Below, one piece after another: positions 20,236-32,285 of a stretch of 64,000 bases of DNA (positions are counted from its first letter, which is position 1; each line of letters starts with the position of its first letter). The notes under the pieces are model-generated. The model did not search any database, was not told the origin of the DNA, and was given only the letters and a program-made list of their open reading frames with translations. The position numbers and the translations under genes were made by a program. Source of the stretch: Dendrolimus kikuchii (lineage: Eukaryota; Arthropoda; Insecta; Lepidoptera; Lasiocampidae); the NCBI GenBank assembly GCA_019925095.2, contig CM034401.1, forward strand, positions 15,970,338-16,034,337, in the 5' to 3' direction.

Positions 20236-21390
20236 AACATCTATTACCATAGAATAAATGAAGGGTGGATGAACTTTATTGCTGTAGTGCTTAGCAATAT
20301 TGGCTACGTTCCATTAGGGACTCACAACCACCACGTTCATGACCGCGAGTTTTCCCGTTCCACTTGCTTCTTGTAAACCCAAGTGGAACGGCTATTCGAC
20401 CCATCTATTGACATGGGTCGTTGTGAGCGTTGTGTGATCGAAAATGATGACGTCATTAGTGACGTTTTCGCCACGACCATAACGATCGCGGTCGCCTTGT
20501 GGTACGGCTAGCTGAGCGTTATGAATTACTAATGGAACGCCCTGATAGATACTCTAGTTAATATCTACAGGCACAAACAGACGCATGAGATAACAATCCG
20601 TCCAAATTAAAACCATTCATAGTAAAAGGAACTATGAAGACTTATAAAATTAAATGTCCAATGAATTCTCAGCGACAAAACAAGTGTTTGTTAAGCACTG
20701 AAAATGCAGTGCAATGATAATGGTAATCATAGAAATTGTTTACTTAGTTATTACCTAGTACATGGCTTCTTTAAAAAAATTACTAACGTCATGGAGAAAT
20801 AATACTACGCATGACAATTGGCCAATAAAAACGTTACTTTGAAATTGACGTTTATGACGCCATAACTTCTAAGGCTCGTCCAAGATCTAGGAAGTTGCAG
20901 CGTTTTGGAAGATGACATAACGCATCTCAGCTAATTTTACTGTCAACTACCATACCAAGCGACATACGTGGTCCTGTTCTTGAAGAACTAAAGAGTTTTT
21001 CAAAGTAACGTTTTTATTGGCCAATTGTCATGCGTAGTATTATTTCTCCATGACGTTAGTAATTTTTCTAAACGAGGCCATTGATTAGGTAAAGTAAGTA
21101 ATTGGTATAAAATATATTTCTATGATTATCACAGTACGCTTTATTGGAACAGACGGAGGTTATATTTTCAGTGCATAAGAAATACTAATATTGTCGCTAA
21201 AAATTCAACGGACATTTAATTTTATAATCTTTACAGTTCCTTTTACTGTGAATGGTTTTAATTTCGACGGATTGTTATCTCATGCGTCTGTTTGTGCCTG
21301 GGTATTAACTAGAATACGGGCCTGAATATTATTGAGTACTGCAGCAATAAAGTTCATCCACCCTTTATTTATTCTATGGTAATAGATGTT
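20236..21390. mobile_element. Long foldback element with arms of 390-610 bp
   Basis: The left arm 20236-20842 is the reverse complement of the right arm 21000-21390 over long stretches: outer AACATCTATTACCATAGAAT, middle GGCACAAACAGACGCATGAG, inner GGCCAATAAAAACGTTACTT. The left arm is longer because another element is inserted at about 20302-20545. The 157-bp loop and arms have no transposase frame. No target duplication was certain. Transcription through it would give a very long hairpin. Confidence 0.8.
20302..20545. mobile_element. MITE nested in the left arm of the foldback element
   Basis: CGTTCCATTAG at 20308-20318 is mirrored by CTAATGGAACG at 20529-20539. It holds further hairpins inside: CGTTCCACTTG with its complement (20356-20390) and CGACCCAT/ATGGGTCG (20397-20420). 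The segment is missing from the right arm of the host element, which proves it arrived later. Confidence 0.7.
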
Positions 21391-21742
21391 CCACCGTTTC
21401 GTTGCGCTGTCCACCCAGCCGTGTCTGCCCCTTGGTCGCCATCACTGACCGTGAACAACCATATGCCACTGGTCCGCTTCAGAAATAAGTGTATCAATGT
21501 AACGTTATAATATAAATTAGTAGACTTAAGTCTAGCGGTGGTTGACATATCGTGAAGAAGTCATAATTTACAAACGTTTTGTTGTAATCAGGAAGTAAAT
21601 TATTCCTGTAAAAATTAGATGTTGATCAATGTCCTCCAAATTTAAACATATATAAAACTATAATATAACATTATAAGCAGCAATCTTTATGGGTTTTTTT
21701 AAGTCATAACAACTTTTAAAACTTTTACAGTTAGTAAAAGTT

Positions 21743-22195
21743 ATGAAAGTCAAAATGGAAATTATAATCTTTACGGTACTATTAGTTGGAAGCCAGTCAA
21801 TTGTTAAAAATTCAGTTCCTAATGATCATGACACTGACAGTGTTCCATCGCGTTGTAGCCTGCATAATTATGTTGGGACGGCAACCAGACCAATGGAAGC
21901 GGATACCTAACATGACAGCAGACAAAATGCAAGAGAGTCGTCTACGCTAAATAAGTTTTACGGAAACAGTCTAATTAGGTGCATAAGGAATAAACGTCTA
22001 CTATTGTCACCCTTCGCCACGTTCCAGCAAAGAGGTAGCCTCAAAAAATGCTGGTTTAACGAACTGAAGGATTGCAAATTCTATAACAAACGGTAAGGGA
22101 TTCCTGAAGTCAAGAAAAAAAGTAGGATAGACTTCGGTCTCCAAAGCCGTGAAAAGCAACCGGCATTTAATGCTATGAAAATGGCACCCAAATAA
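21743..22195 (+). pseudogene. Decayed (or cryptically spliced) secreted-peptide-like gene
   Basis: One frame of 151 codons from ATG 21743 to TAA 22193 contains only two internal stops (21908-21910 and 22094-22096). The first 19 residues form a signal peptide (MKVKMEIIIFTVLLVGSQS). The middle segment holds a Lys-Arg pair, about 30 residues on KKCWFNELKDCKF (Cys-x7-Cys), and a second Lys-Arg pair, as in a processed peptide precursor. The second stop overlaps a donor-like CG|GTAAGG, and an acceptor-like TTTTACAG stands 12 bases before the ATG, so splicing rather than decay is possible. I recognise no family. No toxin or hormone identity is claimed. Confidence 0.4.
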
Positions 22196-23100
22196 GATGA
22201 ATGGTTGTGCAGTAAAAATAATTCACTTATTTTCTTTGGATGTTTGCAATTTTTTTTGTCCCTTCTGCACGATATTGATTAGTAACGGAATCACGTGAGA
22301 TTTGATGTATCTACCTTTTGTTGCACCATAATAAAATACTGTCAAAATCGCTTTAAACCTCTACCGAGTAACTCAATTTTATTGGATCGATGATGTCAAT
22401 GCTCAGTACAGTGATACCCCTTGGACCGTTTGATGTTACGCGGATTGATTCCACGTTTGCATTTAACACGGGTGAATGAATACACTTGTTTGATATAAAT
22501 ATTAAACAGAAGCACCAGTTGCTATGTTGTGGTTCTTCAGCATTAAGGGACCATCCAAGTCTAATTTTTATTACACGAGTCTAAATTTGAAAGGAAGCAT
22601 AAAACACTTAGAAAATGTTACTGTCCTATTGTCCATATTATTATTATAATCGACACATGCTCACGGTGATGAGAAACATCATAAGGAAACGTGTGCATTG
22701 AGATAGCCTATATTTGAAACCCCATGTAGAGAAATATCTCGGATATAAAGATTATTAGAATTAGAAAGAGCTAACCCAATAGGTCCGACCTTAGGTCTGC
22801 TATGGGTTTATGTTATTCTTCTGAATAATGACCCGGATTTTTTGAAGGCTTACATAACGTCATACGAAAGACAAACATGTAGATGCACATACACAATTAA
22901 ATTCTAATGTCCCTTGAGATCAACCGATCTAATTTCTTCATGCTTTGTACGAATGTATCTAAAGATAAGCTCTATTTAGTGCAAAACTATTGCAGAAAAT
23001 AGGAAGAAAAGGGGCTAATCTATTGAGTAGTAATAGTAGTAAGCCTAGGGTTGTATAAAAACTACAGTGTCTGCCGTTCGCAATATCAGAGGAACTTATA
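22196..23100. other. Intergenic, mostly unrecognised
   Basis: It contains a short piece (about 22650-22710) resembling the middle of SINE family H (ACGGTGATGAGAAACATC, then AAGGAAAC). The rest has no feature I can name. Confidence 0.35.
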
Positions 23101-23104
23101 AACA

Positions 23105-23305
23105 AATTATTTTACTGCCTGAAACAGGCAGACTGCCCAACTAATGCAAAGTTGTTTCCGTCTCCTATGAGCGTTTCTGGATCGGCGTTGTTGGATTGTA
23201 GCGATGCAGGTAGTAATTGCCCTACCACCTAGCTGTAGGTTGTTTTATCTCCTCTTACGACAAGCCGCCCGGGCCCAAGAACTCCGTTCCTGCATGGATA
23301 AAACA
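23105..23305 (+). repeat. Interspersed repeat A, copy 1 (diverged)
   Basis: It keeps CAGGCAGACTGCCCA, CCCTACCACCTAGCTGTAGG, CTCTTACGACAAGCCGCCCG and the end CCGTTCCTGCATGGATAAA. An internal part is replaced by unrelated sequence. Confidence 0.6.
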
Positions 23306-23444
23306 AAATCACATTATTAATATAAAAGAAATGTAACGTAATAACGAATGCTAGAGAAAAGTCCAAATAGGCCTTTGCCACTTTTCATGACTCAACAACA
23401 TAGTAAACGTAAATCAACAGCATGGAAATTAAATAAGGGGTGGT

Positions 23445-23650
23445 ACTAGTGCAGCCAACCGAGCGACAGTCCAGCGAGACAGTCGCGGTAAGGCTTTCGT
23501 CGGTACGAGTCGGAGCGATCTGTAACGCGCGTCGGATATAGGAAGTGCAGTGGCTGTTTCGAAATATTTTTTTTTTATTAGTGTTCTTTTCATCGAACTT
23601 TTTTTATTACTGAAACCTAGACCTTTTTTGTAAGTAATATATTTTAGTTA
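23445..23650 (+). promoter_or_regulatory. CpG-rich block with donor-like sites, candidate promoter/5'UTR
   Basis: From 23445 to 23560 the sequence is far richer in CG dinucleotides than its surroundings, unique in the window, and includes GTCGCG|GTAAGG (donor-like, about 23488); TTTTTT|GTAAGT follows near 23631. This resembles an insect 5'UTR. It could be an upstream exon of Cad87A or the start of an unknown or transposon transcript. Confidence 0.25.
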
Positions 23651-24019
23651 ATGGGCCTACCAAGCCCTGCGTCTTCCCTGACTTCATCAGGGTATTTTAC
23701 TAGGACCTCTTTTATAAACAATATTAGTTACAATATTAGATTTTTTATTATGTGTATCTTGTTACCCGGTCTCTCCTATATTCTATCCACTTCACTTTTC
23801 ATTATTTATTGTATAATAATGGCTTTATATATTATTATTTGTCTACGTTTTTATACATGTTAGTAATATTTACACTTGTAAACTTTTATTTGAACCGTGT
23901 TTGATGACACCACAGGTCGTACTTGTCTCTTTTTGAAGTTATAACGAAGTTTTGGAGTTACAATGGTTTTTAAATTTTTCTCTCTCAGCCTAAAAGTTTG
24001 AATCTCCAATAGACTCCGA

Positions 24020-24180
24020 AAACCCGTGATAGCTTAATGCTTACCGCACCCGCATCCCGAATTCAAAGGATACGGTTTCAAATAATGGCCGGAATGCATG
24101 CATGACTTGGCAGTTTTCTGTCCTAATTCGTATATTGTTACAATTTCCACGTGTTAACGGTGAAGGAGAACATCGGACAC
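24020..24180 (+). mobile_element. tRNA-derived SINE family H, copy 1
   Basis: It has TAGCTTAATGCTTACCGCA near the start (tRNA-like), GGTTTCAAAT as a degraded B box, then CAGTTTTCTG..CCTAATTCGTATATTGTTA and GGTGAAGGAGAACATCG. It is shared, reversed, with 51985-52215 and 55165-55410. Confidence 0.55.
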
Positions 24181-24182
24181 CT

Positions 24183-24490
24183 TGCACAACGGGCCATAAA
24201 AATGGCCCAGACTTGCAGGGCTTGCGTGTGGGCCATGGGAAAGCCAACACGTAGAGGAGCCCCCTTTGACAATTTTAATCTAAATGTGGCGTGACACTGA
24301 CCGGCGGTTATCCCTGTTTAGGCCATATAAAAATGCATCCAAGGACAAGCCCCGGTTAATGTAGGACTATTGTAGGGAATGAGAACAAAAGCTACCAGGC
24401 TATTGGGATGAACTGTTAGTGAAACAGGGATCTGGGTTATGAAGACTATGGCGCCTGCCAGTCGCAATTTTCGTGGAACATGGATATAAT
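24183..24490 (+). repeat. Interspersed repeat G, copy 1
   Basis: About 300 bp matching 38228-38512 nearly throughout: GGCCATAAAAATGGCCC, GGCCAACACGTAGAGG-like, GTGGCGTGACACTGACCGGC, GGACAAGCCCCGG, GACTATGGCG. The same orientation. No frame; class unknown. Confidence 0.7.
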
Positions 24491-24909
24491 GTGCAGATGA
24501 TGACTCGCACTCACTGCATCGGCACCTAAAAATACCGTGAACTGTTATTATTATTAATAATTACTAGGTTGCGAAACGGCTCATCGCACTTCAATGAAAA
24601 TTAAAGGTATTAAAACAGTTCTTTTTGAGTTTCACTTCGACAAAATAAATACGTCCTTCAATGTGATTTAAATGAAAAAGTTTATTAATAGCAACATAAA
24701 AAGCGCACTTTCTATTTCTTAAAATAACAGGATATTTAATGAGTCTGTTATAAAAATAACAATATATTGTAAAGAAAACAACGTTATTTTGAATTATGAA
24801 AGTTCCAACTGTAATTATGAAATTCATAGAACAAAGATAATAGCAATACGGACATATAATGAGGATAGACAATGATCTTATTGATAACAAAAATAATATA
24901 AAACATTCA

Positions 24910-24965
24910 GATTACACTAGCTGTGCCCGCGTGTACGTTCGCACCTAATTATAAATATTTATATC
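24910..24965 (+). repeat. Interspersed repeat J, copy 1 (5' fragment)
   Basis: It begins ACACTAGCTGTGCCCGCGTG, the typical first block of repeat J; the rest is lost or diverged. Confidence 0.4.
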
Positions 24966-25019
24966 TATATCCTTTTGATACTTTGCTCATATCGAAATGG
25001 TTTTTTATTTTATTTTATT

Positions 25020-25325
25020 TTTATGACTTCAGCAGACTGGCCGCAGACTGGACCACCTAATGGAAAGCTGTAACCATCGTCTATGGATATTTAGAACAGC
25101 AAAGGTATTAGCAATGTGCTGCCGCTCTCTGAAGGGAGACTGGAACCTGGCCACTAATGCCGGAACACTACTCGAGGTTTATATGGTAGCATACTGAAGA
25201 CGGTTGGTAGATATCCAGACGGACAAATAACATACCACCTAGCTGTAGGGAGTTTTGTCGCCTCTTATGAGAGGCCGCCTAGCCCTAGGAAATTGTATTC
25301 TTTTCCGTTCCTGCACGGAACAGTG
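25020..25325 (+). repeat. Interspersed repeat A, copy 2
   Basis: An almost complete copy: CTTCAGCAGACTGGCCGCAG, CCATCGTCTATGGATATTT, GGGAGACTGGAACCTGGCCA, CCACCTAGCTGTAGGGAGTT, and the end CCGTTCCTGCACGGA. Confidence 0.7.
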
Positions 25326-25446
25326 GTATTTTCGCTAAACTAATAAAATACAAAATGTATGGGAACATATCGTTACACTAAGTATTATGTCATTCTCACA
25401 CATTTTAATTCTATTCGTTTAGCGCTAATGCCACTTGTCTGCAGAG

Positions 25447-25560
25447 CAGTACAGGGACCGTTGGCTCAGCGACTCAAAATTGTCTTGGCCTCCGAGACAA
25501 CAAACATGCTCTTTCTCTATACTAGTCGGTTTCGTGTCAATTATAGGCTTGAAGTTTAAA
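25447..25560 (-). mobile_element. LINE C-terminal fragment, 'LSQR' family copy 3
   Basis: It begins GGACCGTTGGCTCAGCGACT, the complement of the LSQR-stop end of 4272-4435, and decays after about 110 bases. Confidence 0.55.
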
Positions 25561-25649
25561 CAAGCAACCCTCTATACTATCCTCCTAGCGATAGGGAGGT
25601 TCAAACGGATATTGCCGTCCGATCATCCCAAATAAGCTTTCTCTACACT

Positions 25650-27594
25650 TCGATCCTCTCCCATCCGTTCTACGTGACTAAGCCAACAGAGGCGGTGAGA
25701 TTTTGGTTCTTCTATTATGTTGACTTCGGCACAAAATTCTAGATTTGAAGGCTGGATCGGATCCTCCAGCTAACTTATTTTCTTGTTCCATCATCCCTGT
25801 TTTAACACCTAAAAGTTTAAAATGCGTTCAATCGTTTCGTTGCCTATTCGAGACAAGCTATCAGAGAGTAATAGACATGAGTTCGTTAAAACGGTCATTT
25901 AAGAGATAGGCATCGGATAAATGGCAGTTTTCACGTAAATTTAGACATTTATTTTAAAATCACAGAAAGACCATTTTATTTGTATAGATTACATCTCTAT
26001 GCTTATTATTTCGAGAGACAAGAGTAATTTTTGATAAAAAACAAAATTCAAATTATAATAAAAATAATTTTATAAACTCAATTGCTAATTATAATTTTCA
26101 AAAAAACAACCATAGCTTTAGAAAGACAAAATTTTGCTCGACGCAATAAATTACAGAAATCGCTACAGTAATTAACAATCTAAGGGCATAATTAATTGCA
26201 ATTTTAAAATGCTATTTACCACCTGTTGCGTGGAACATTCGCTGACAGCAGTCGATGGCATGAGCTCAAACAAATTACAGCGTTAAGTAGATCGTGACAG
26301 ATCAAATCGCAATTTATGGGTCAATGACTAATACCTTTACTATATTATTTAGGATAAAAGAAGAAAGTTGTTTGTACTTTATGGGACAAATAACATCACT
26401 TATTTTACACCTCGAGCTTCTCCCTAAAGTTCTTGGTTATTGAGTCGAGAGTATCTAACTAAGTCGTGCTTACCTGCTATACTGACAATGAGTCCCTTAA
26501 TAAATGTAGTGGAATGAATTTTAATAATATTACTACTATTTAGGGTTTTGTAACTTTCAACACATCTTTTTTATAAGTTAAATGCCTGCGTCTTTGGTTG
26601 CTCAGGACTAAGATGTATATTTGCAACGGCTGTACGACAGTTGCAATTCAGCAGAAAATGTACGTATTATTAATCGCGGAACTGTCGCCAGTCGTTTTAT
26701 ATATTATCTATGACCAGTCGTCTTCTGTCTAGCGTGTGTGAATTAAAGACATTTATTGTGGGAGCAATATTTATATCTCCAATTTTGCCCGACACTCAAG
26801 AACATAAGTGGAGTCAAAACAGAGGGATAATCATATAAGTGCTACCCTAATAAACAATGGTTCTTCCAACAGTGGTAACCTCGACGTTATATCTTCGGAA
26901 ACCTGTTAAACCTCAAAATCGAACATAACTAAAATTTTGATGAAATTCTTGTTTTAATTCCAAAAATTTTGAGCGAAATCCGTTCACAACTTGCGGAACC
27001 TCTTCGAGACAAACAACGCAACAGCAGAGACAGACAAACAGACGACTGTTATTTACTATGTCACTAATCTATATTTATATTGCTAATATAAATTCTTTGA
27101 ACGTATATAACTTTCATTTTTCTAAGAACTATTATGCAAAAGGATTGTATTACTCAAACTACGCAACAATTGTTGTTTATTTTAAAATATTCCCATCACA
27201 TTGTTGTTAAACAAAAGTTTGTATCTTAATATCTTTTAATTTAATATTTCTGCTGAATTCTTGCTTAATGAGATTTTAACAAGCGTGTGATTTCTCTGAC
27301 GCAAATTCTGTTACACATTTCGTACGAAATTTGATATAATCTATCGTTTAAGCTTTAATGTCACAAGACTGAACACTCATCATCGTCTTAGTGTTAGATT
27401 CAAGTTGCCTGTGGAGCATTGATTTCAGAGTACCACCTGTGATTTCCTTTATTTTCTTCTATATTTCGAACTGTATTATGTCACCCGTACGAGGTCAAGG
27501 TAGCGTTTCTTGAGCCCACCATTTTTGCCTGGGACTTTATCTATTAAATTACATATAATCGAATCAATAAAAGAAAACTTAACTTATTTGTATT
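25650..27594. other. Intergenic, mostly unrecognised
   Basis: Around 26930-27060 there is a decayed segment with AAATCCGTTCA and a run of CAGACAAACAGAC, as found at the end of repeats J and K. No gene. Confidence 0.4.
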
Positions 27595-27865
27595 GTATTC
27601 TACCCGTAGTCCCTCAATACTATAACTAGAATACTGAGTCTAGATCACAGTCTTCTATGAATAAGGTGCCCAGAAGGCTGGCTACGTTTCCTGGCTGGAT
27701 CGCCATACTGAGCCGTTGCCCGAGGTAAGCACCAGCCCTCTGATCACCTGAAGAGTCAACGAGTCGTTTTGATAAATTTTGGTAGAGGCTCATGGCCTCA
27801 GGACCCCACGGTCCAAGCGTCTCGACAGCAAACCGCACAAACATATAACTCTCACTGAGTTAACT
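27595..27865 (-). mobile_element. LINE C-terminal domain fragment (family F), copy 2
   Basis: The minus-strand frame: VETLGPWGPEAMSLYQNL, KRLVDSSGDQRAGAYLGQR, GNVASLLGT, ending DSVF then the stop. The downstream noncoding end (minus strand) has ATAGTATTGAGGGACTA, shared with 41135-41165 and 46510-46550. Confidence 0.75.
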
Positions 27866-29149
27866 TAACTGTCCTGTTTCTTAACAATAAAGTTCTGTAA
27901 GGAAGATATTTACTTCACACAAAATCATTTTACAACAAATAAATCCTGAATATTACTTGTTACACATAAAGTGTGAGCTCTTAATAACGACAGAAAAAGT
28001 AGATTAAAGCTGAGGATCACAGCTGCAAGGTTAAGCTATTTAGAGATTAATTAAAAGAAAAGCCACTGATTTGCGCATTCATTATGGAAACATGTCTATC
28101 GGCTTCATTGTCAAGAGCGATTTTTAATGGATTCGAAATCGTGAGAAAAGTTCAACGTAAACAATGCTGTATCTTTGAATGATCGGCAAAACAAAGAAAT
28201 GGTACCCATATTTTTATCTTTAGATCTATATTTTTCTTAATTATTTGTTTTTAATCAGTAACTGCAAAAGAGAGAGTTGCAATCCTTTATGTAAGTTGAT
28301 GGTTAAATATGGCTTTGCTATGAACACGTTTGCACTTTGCTAACCCCTTACATTTTTGGAGTAATGTATTTCTTTGTGCGAAGATGACAGTCACTAAACC
28401 TTAAATTACGGTTAGCTTAGTAGCCAAAGCACCCACGTCTGTATACGATGATGTGAATTCTAATCGCTGCCATGAAGCATGCACCGTTCGAGAAGTTTTT
28501 CGCCGAATTACCCTAATTGATTCACTTCATTAATCTAAATCCTTATATTCTACAGTATTACTAGTTTAGGATTCAGAATTTTCTTTTTATACAGTCGGAT
28601 GGCTGCCAATACTAACTGTAACACAGGTTTTATACTAGTACGTGGTCTTGGTTTCTTTGTACCATTTTGTCTTTTTGTACGTTTTACGTGTACTTACATA
28701 ATCGTGTTAAATGGCTATGAAATAATCATTTTATTTATTTACTTGTTAAACTAGTTCTGATCCTTTTGAACACAAGCAGTTAGGTTAAACAATGCATTCA
28801 GCAATAAATTCTAAATCAATATTCATATGAAAGTGCCGGTGTTAAAATAACTTACTATCATTTTTCATCTTGATTTTAAAATGTCATCATACAAATAGTT
28901 TTAATTATTGTTTAAATAACAATAAATTAATTAGCTATTTGACTTGTTAAAGTTATGATGTCACAACCTGCTACGCTCATACAAAATGTAGGCTCCAGTG
29001 TTTTGTAAGATGATAAAAAGTAAGTATCTCAATTGATTTACACGTTCACCTACCCTTTTGGTGAATTACGTATTTCGGCGTTTAGAAACTGACTATAATT
29101 TAGCTAACTAATAAGATATAAGGTGCAGATTTTCCGGTAAACATTTTGC
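27866..29149. other. Intergenic, no feature identified
   Basis: AT-rich; no readable gene or repeat on either strand. Confidence 0.4.
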
Positions 29150-29290
29150 ATTTGTTCTTCTTCAGTCAGTTCCTGTCCACTGCTGGACGTAGGCCTCCTC
29201 AAGTTTGCATCACATATCACGGTCACCCGTCTTCCTCCTGCAGCCCCTGCGCAGGTCGTCAATACACTGGGCTGGAGAGCGTCCTACTCT
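29150..29290 (-). mobile_element. RTE-like LINE 3' end ('GRP..DWPK' family), copy 2
   Basis: The complement of the tail seen at 13865-14010 and 47850-48245: CAGTCAGTTCCTGTCCACTG, TGGACGTAGGCCTCCTCAAG, CACATATCACGG, CCTGCGCAGGTCGTCAATAC. Confidence 0.65.
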
Positions 29291-29299
29291 AAGTTTTGC

Positions 29300-30500
29300 A
29301 TTTACTGTTTATAAACTAGACCTTGATATTCTTATTTACTTCCTGGTCATTAGCAACGGGATACTTGTTTATACTGATCTAGAACAGACTACATTTCCAG
29401 TTAATTAGACTGACGAGGATACATTTATTGCAAGTGATGACTTCTTGAAATATTTTGTACTAGAAGCTAATCCACTTTGTCACATAAAAATATACCGGGT
29501 TCATTTCCGTCATCAAAAGTAGATGATTACCAAAGGTCATAACAGTCGGCCTTTTTTCAAGGCTTTGAGGGAAGAACTAATGCACAAATAAAGATGGAAA
29601 CATTCAGCTAAACTTGGAGAGCTTGAAGGACGCTTAAGTTTAGGACCAATTAAAATTTTTGATTAATTAAATAATTTACAAAATCAAAGGAGACGGGGAC
29701 TTTTCGGACAAAGAAATGTAATGAGTTGAGATGTAGCTTAAAAAAAGCATTATATTTTCTTCAACCTTCAATCCTATCTGGAAGACGAAAAATCTTAAAG
29801 TTATTGTCCCAAATGTGTTTTTTTCACCTGTCTACCCCCGATATTCTTCAGGGCCTATATTACCTTATTATTACTATATTCACCGTCGCATGCTTTCCGA
29901 CTTTATTTTGTTTCAGTGCACCTTTGTGTGTATGTGTTAGTGTTATGTTTGATATGTTATATTATAAATCTACTTAAGTTAAAATGGATATTTAACTACT
30001 TAACCTAATAAATATAATATAATTTGTATATTTGTCTAAATTAACGTAATATAAATGTAAATAGAATTATACAACTATTAATATACAATTAAATTAATTT
30101 ACTGATATTTATTCTATATAGACGTCTCCTGCGGTCTGCTTTATATTCAGAGAACATTGGGTCACAAATGTTATCGATTACTATAACCTATTTATGTGAA
30201 TGAATTTCAACGATTAATAATATCACAATACAACACCACACGATTAATTCATTTAAAATAACTCAACCTACTACAATTATAAAAATATCGGCATAATAAA
30301 TAAAAATCTTACAATCACTCTGATCTTTTTATATTCTGGGCCCAAGAATGTATGAAAGCGTATCCGTCTCCTTTAGTTCCGCAAACTGGGACAGTCTTCG
30401 CAAGATACGACTTCTAAGTTTGCACAAACAAACCTAGACGAACAGTTTATGACGAAACTTCATAATTATATATTCATATACGTGCTTTTGATTTCGGGGA
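29300..30500. other. Intergenic, no feature identified
   Basis: AT-rich; the short frames here are not supported as genes. Confidence 0.4.
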
Positions 30501-30504
30501 TAAA

Positions 30505-30572
30505 TACATACATACATACATACATAACTTCACGCCAGTTCCCTTGCGGGGTAGGCACGAACAACAGATAAA
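30505..30572 (-). mobile_element. (ATGT)n-tailed LINE 3' end, copy 4
   Basis: A CATACATACATACATA tail followed by CTTCACGCCAGTTCCCTTGC and GGGGTAGGCACGAACAACAG. Only the last ~15 codons are present: extreme 5' truncation. Confidence 0.65.
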
Positions 30573-30867
30573 TAAATATTGGATGTATTTTATACCTCAG
30601 TTTTATTTTTCAACAGATTCTACGGACTCCTGTTCCGTATCATTTCTAAGTTTAAATTTAATATGTAAATTATTGAAAATTACACGTTTTGGTTATTATT
30701 TTTGTTTTTGTGTGTGACATATTTTGGGTTTTAGTTTGTGTATTGAGGTGTACATTACAGTTAATTTTCCTAATTATATCCAGCAAAGTAGGTAGTATCA
30801 GCGAAATACGGGAGTCCGAAATCTACGTGAACAAAGCCGCGTGGAGACATCTAATGGTTTATTATAA

Positions 30868-31265
30868 TATTAGCTTCTGCCCGGGACTTCGTTCGCGTGG
30901 AATAGTTAAAAAAACCCTCCCGATTTTAAAACATTCTTCATTGGTGCTCCGCTGCTATTGGTCTTAGCGTGATGATATATAGCCTAATTGTTTTTTCATG
31001 TATAAATTGTTCTATTGTATGATGATACCGGCAATATCAATACTTAATTAGGTGCATAAGTTGTATAATAAGCTGTTTAAGTAATTAAAGTTTTTTTTAA
31101 CTATCCCACGGGAACTCCAATTTTTCGGGATCAAAAGTATCCTATATGTTGACCAGGGACATAAGCTACCACCATACAAAATTTCATTTAAATTGGTCCA
31201 GTCGTTTCGGAGATCAGCCCGTACAAACAGAGATACAAAAAATTAAAAAAAATCTAAATTAGTTC
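30868..31265 (+). repeat. Interspersed repeat J, copy 2
   Basis: TAGCTTCTGCCCGGGACTTC, GTTCGCGTGGAATAG, GGGATCAAAAGTATCCTAT, AATTGGTCCAGTCGTTTCGG and a final CAAACAGAGATACAAA block. It is shared with 38695, 42950, 56440 and 61148. Confidence 0.65.
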
Positions 31266-31784
31266 TATTTCACTTCTTACATCCCCCTGACTCGGTTTTT
31301 AGCAATTTTTTTCATTGTACAGAAATTCGACCTCTACAGTTTAGATTGATAGTATAGATTGATCACACGTTTATCAATATCGAATTAATTCTGCAATATG
31401 AACTGCTAACCACATTTAGCCTTCAAGGTGTGTACAACTCGACTAGCAAGTGTCATCGTATTTCTTTTGTGGTTTTCGCTGTATAAGACACTATATAGAT
31501 ATAGATATGATACTGAATATCGTATTATATCTATTCGTAACCACTTATTAGAGTCTGTCTTATTGTGTTTAGATTAAAAAAATAATCAAGTTAGATCAAA
31601 TTTATTAATAAAGTTAGTTTAAAATATCAACAAAATACGTATCAGTCTGCGCATAATGAAGGGTTTCGTAGAGTTCATGAATGGCAACTTTCTAGTAGGT
31701 ATATGTTATTTAGCTACGAAATTCTACAAAAGCATCGATTTCGTCTACTGTACATAGCGCGCTCTTTTATACCATACTTGACCA

Positions 31785-32285
31785 AGTTGTGAATAACAAC
31801 CTCCTTCGCGGAGGCGCGTGGATTTCCCACAGTGCTATTACGGACATGAAGCTCTTCGAAAAATACTCAAACGTATCGGCTCCCTTAATGTTCTTTACAC
31901 TTACCATTAGGCGTCACACTGCGTATTCTAATGTCTGTACAATGGGAAGTGTTCTGAGGAACTGTTCACCATCGCACCGCTCACTATCGGCGGGATTTTC
32001 ACACTCATTTCCTTGAGTTATCAAGCTTAAATACGCAACTGGTCTCTAGAACGTTTGTCACGCATACAATAACAACTTGGAAGGAACTTCCCGCCGCGGT
32101 TTTCTCTCTGCGCTACGACATGGGGTCATTTAAGAAATGCGTTATAAAGTTTCTTCGAGGCCGGCAACACATTGACACATTGACGACGGCCCTGGTGTTG
32201 CAAACGTCCATAGGTGGAGGTGACCACTTTTATCAGGTGGGCCATCTGGCTGTTTGCCTGCTTTTGGCATTTAAAAAATTGGCAT
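31785..32285 (+). mobile_element. LINE C-terminus and 3' end (reference copy of the 2220-2530 repeat)
   Basis: Around 32071-32165 a frame reads TWKELPAAVFSLRYDMGSFK, resembling the tail of jockey/CR1-like reverse transcriptases, where W(N/K)xLP is usual. The 3' end follows: GAGGCCGGCAACACA, GTCCATAGGTGGAGGTGACC, TCAGGTGGGCCATCTGGCTG. The upstream coding part is frameshifted. Confidence 0.6.

Noticed and set aside
23651..23863. 70-codon hydrophobic frame on +
   Set aside because: Low-complexity Ile/Tyr/Phe-rich translation of AT-rich DNA; no signal or domain.
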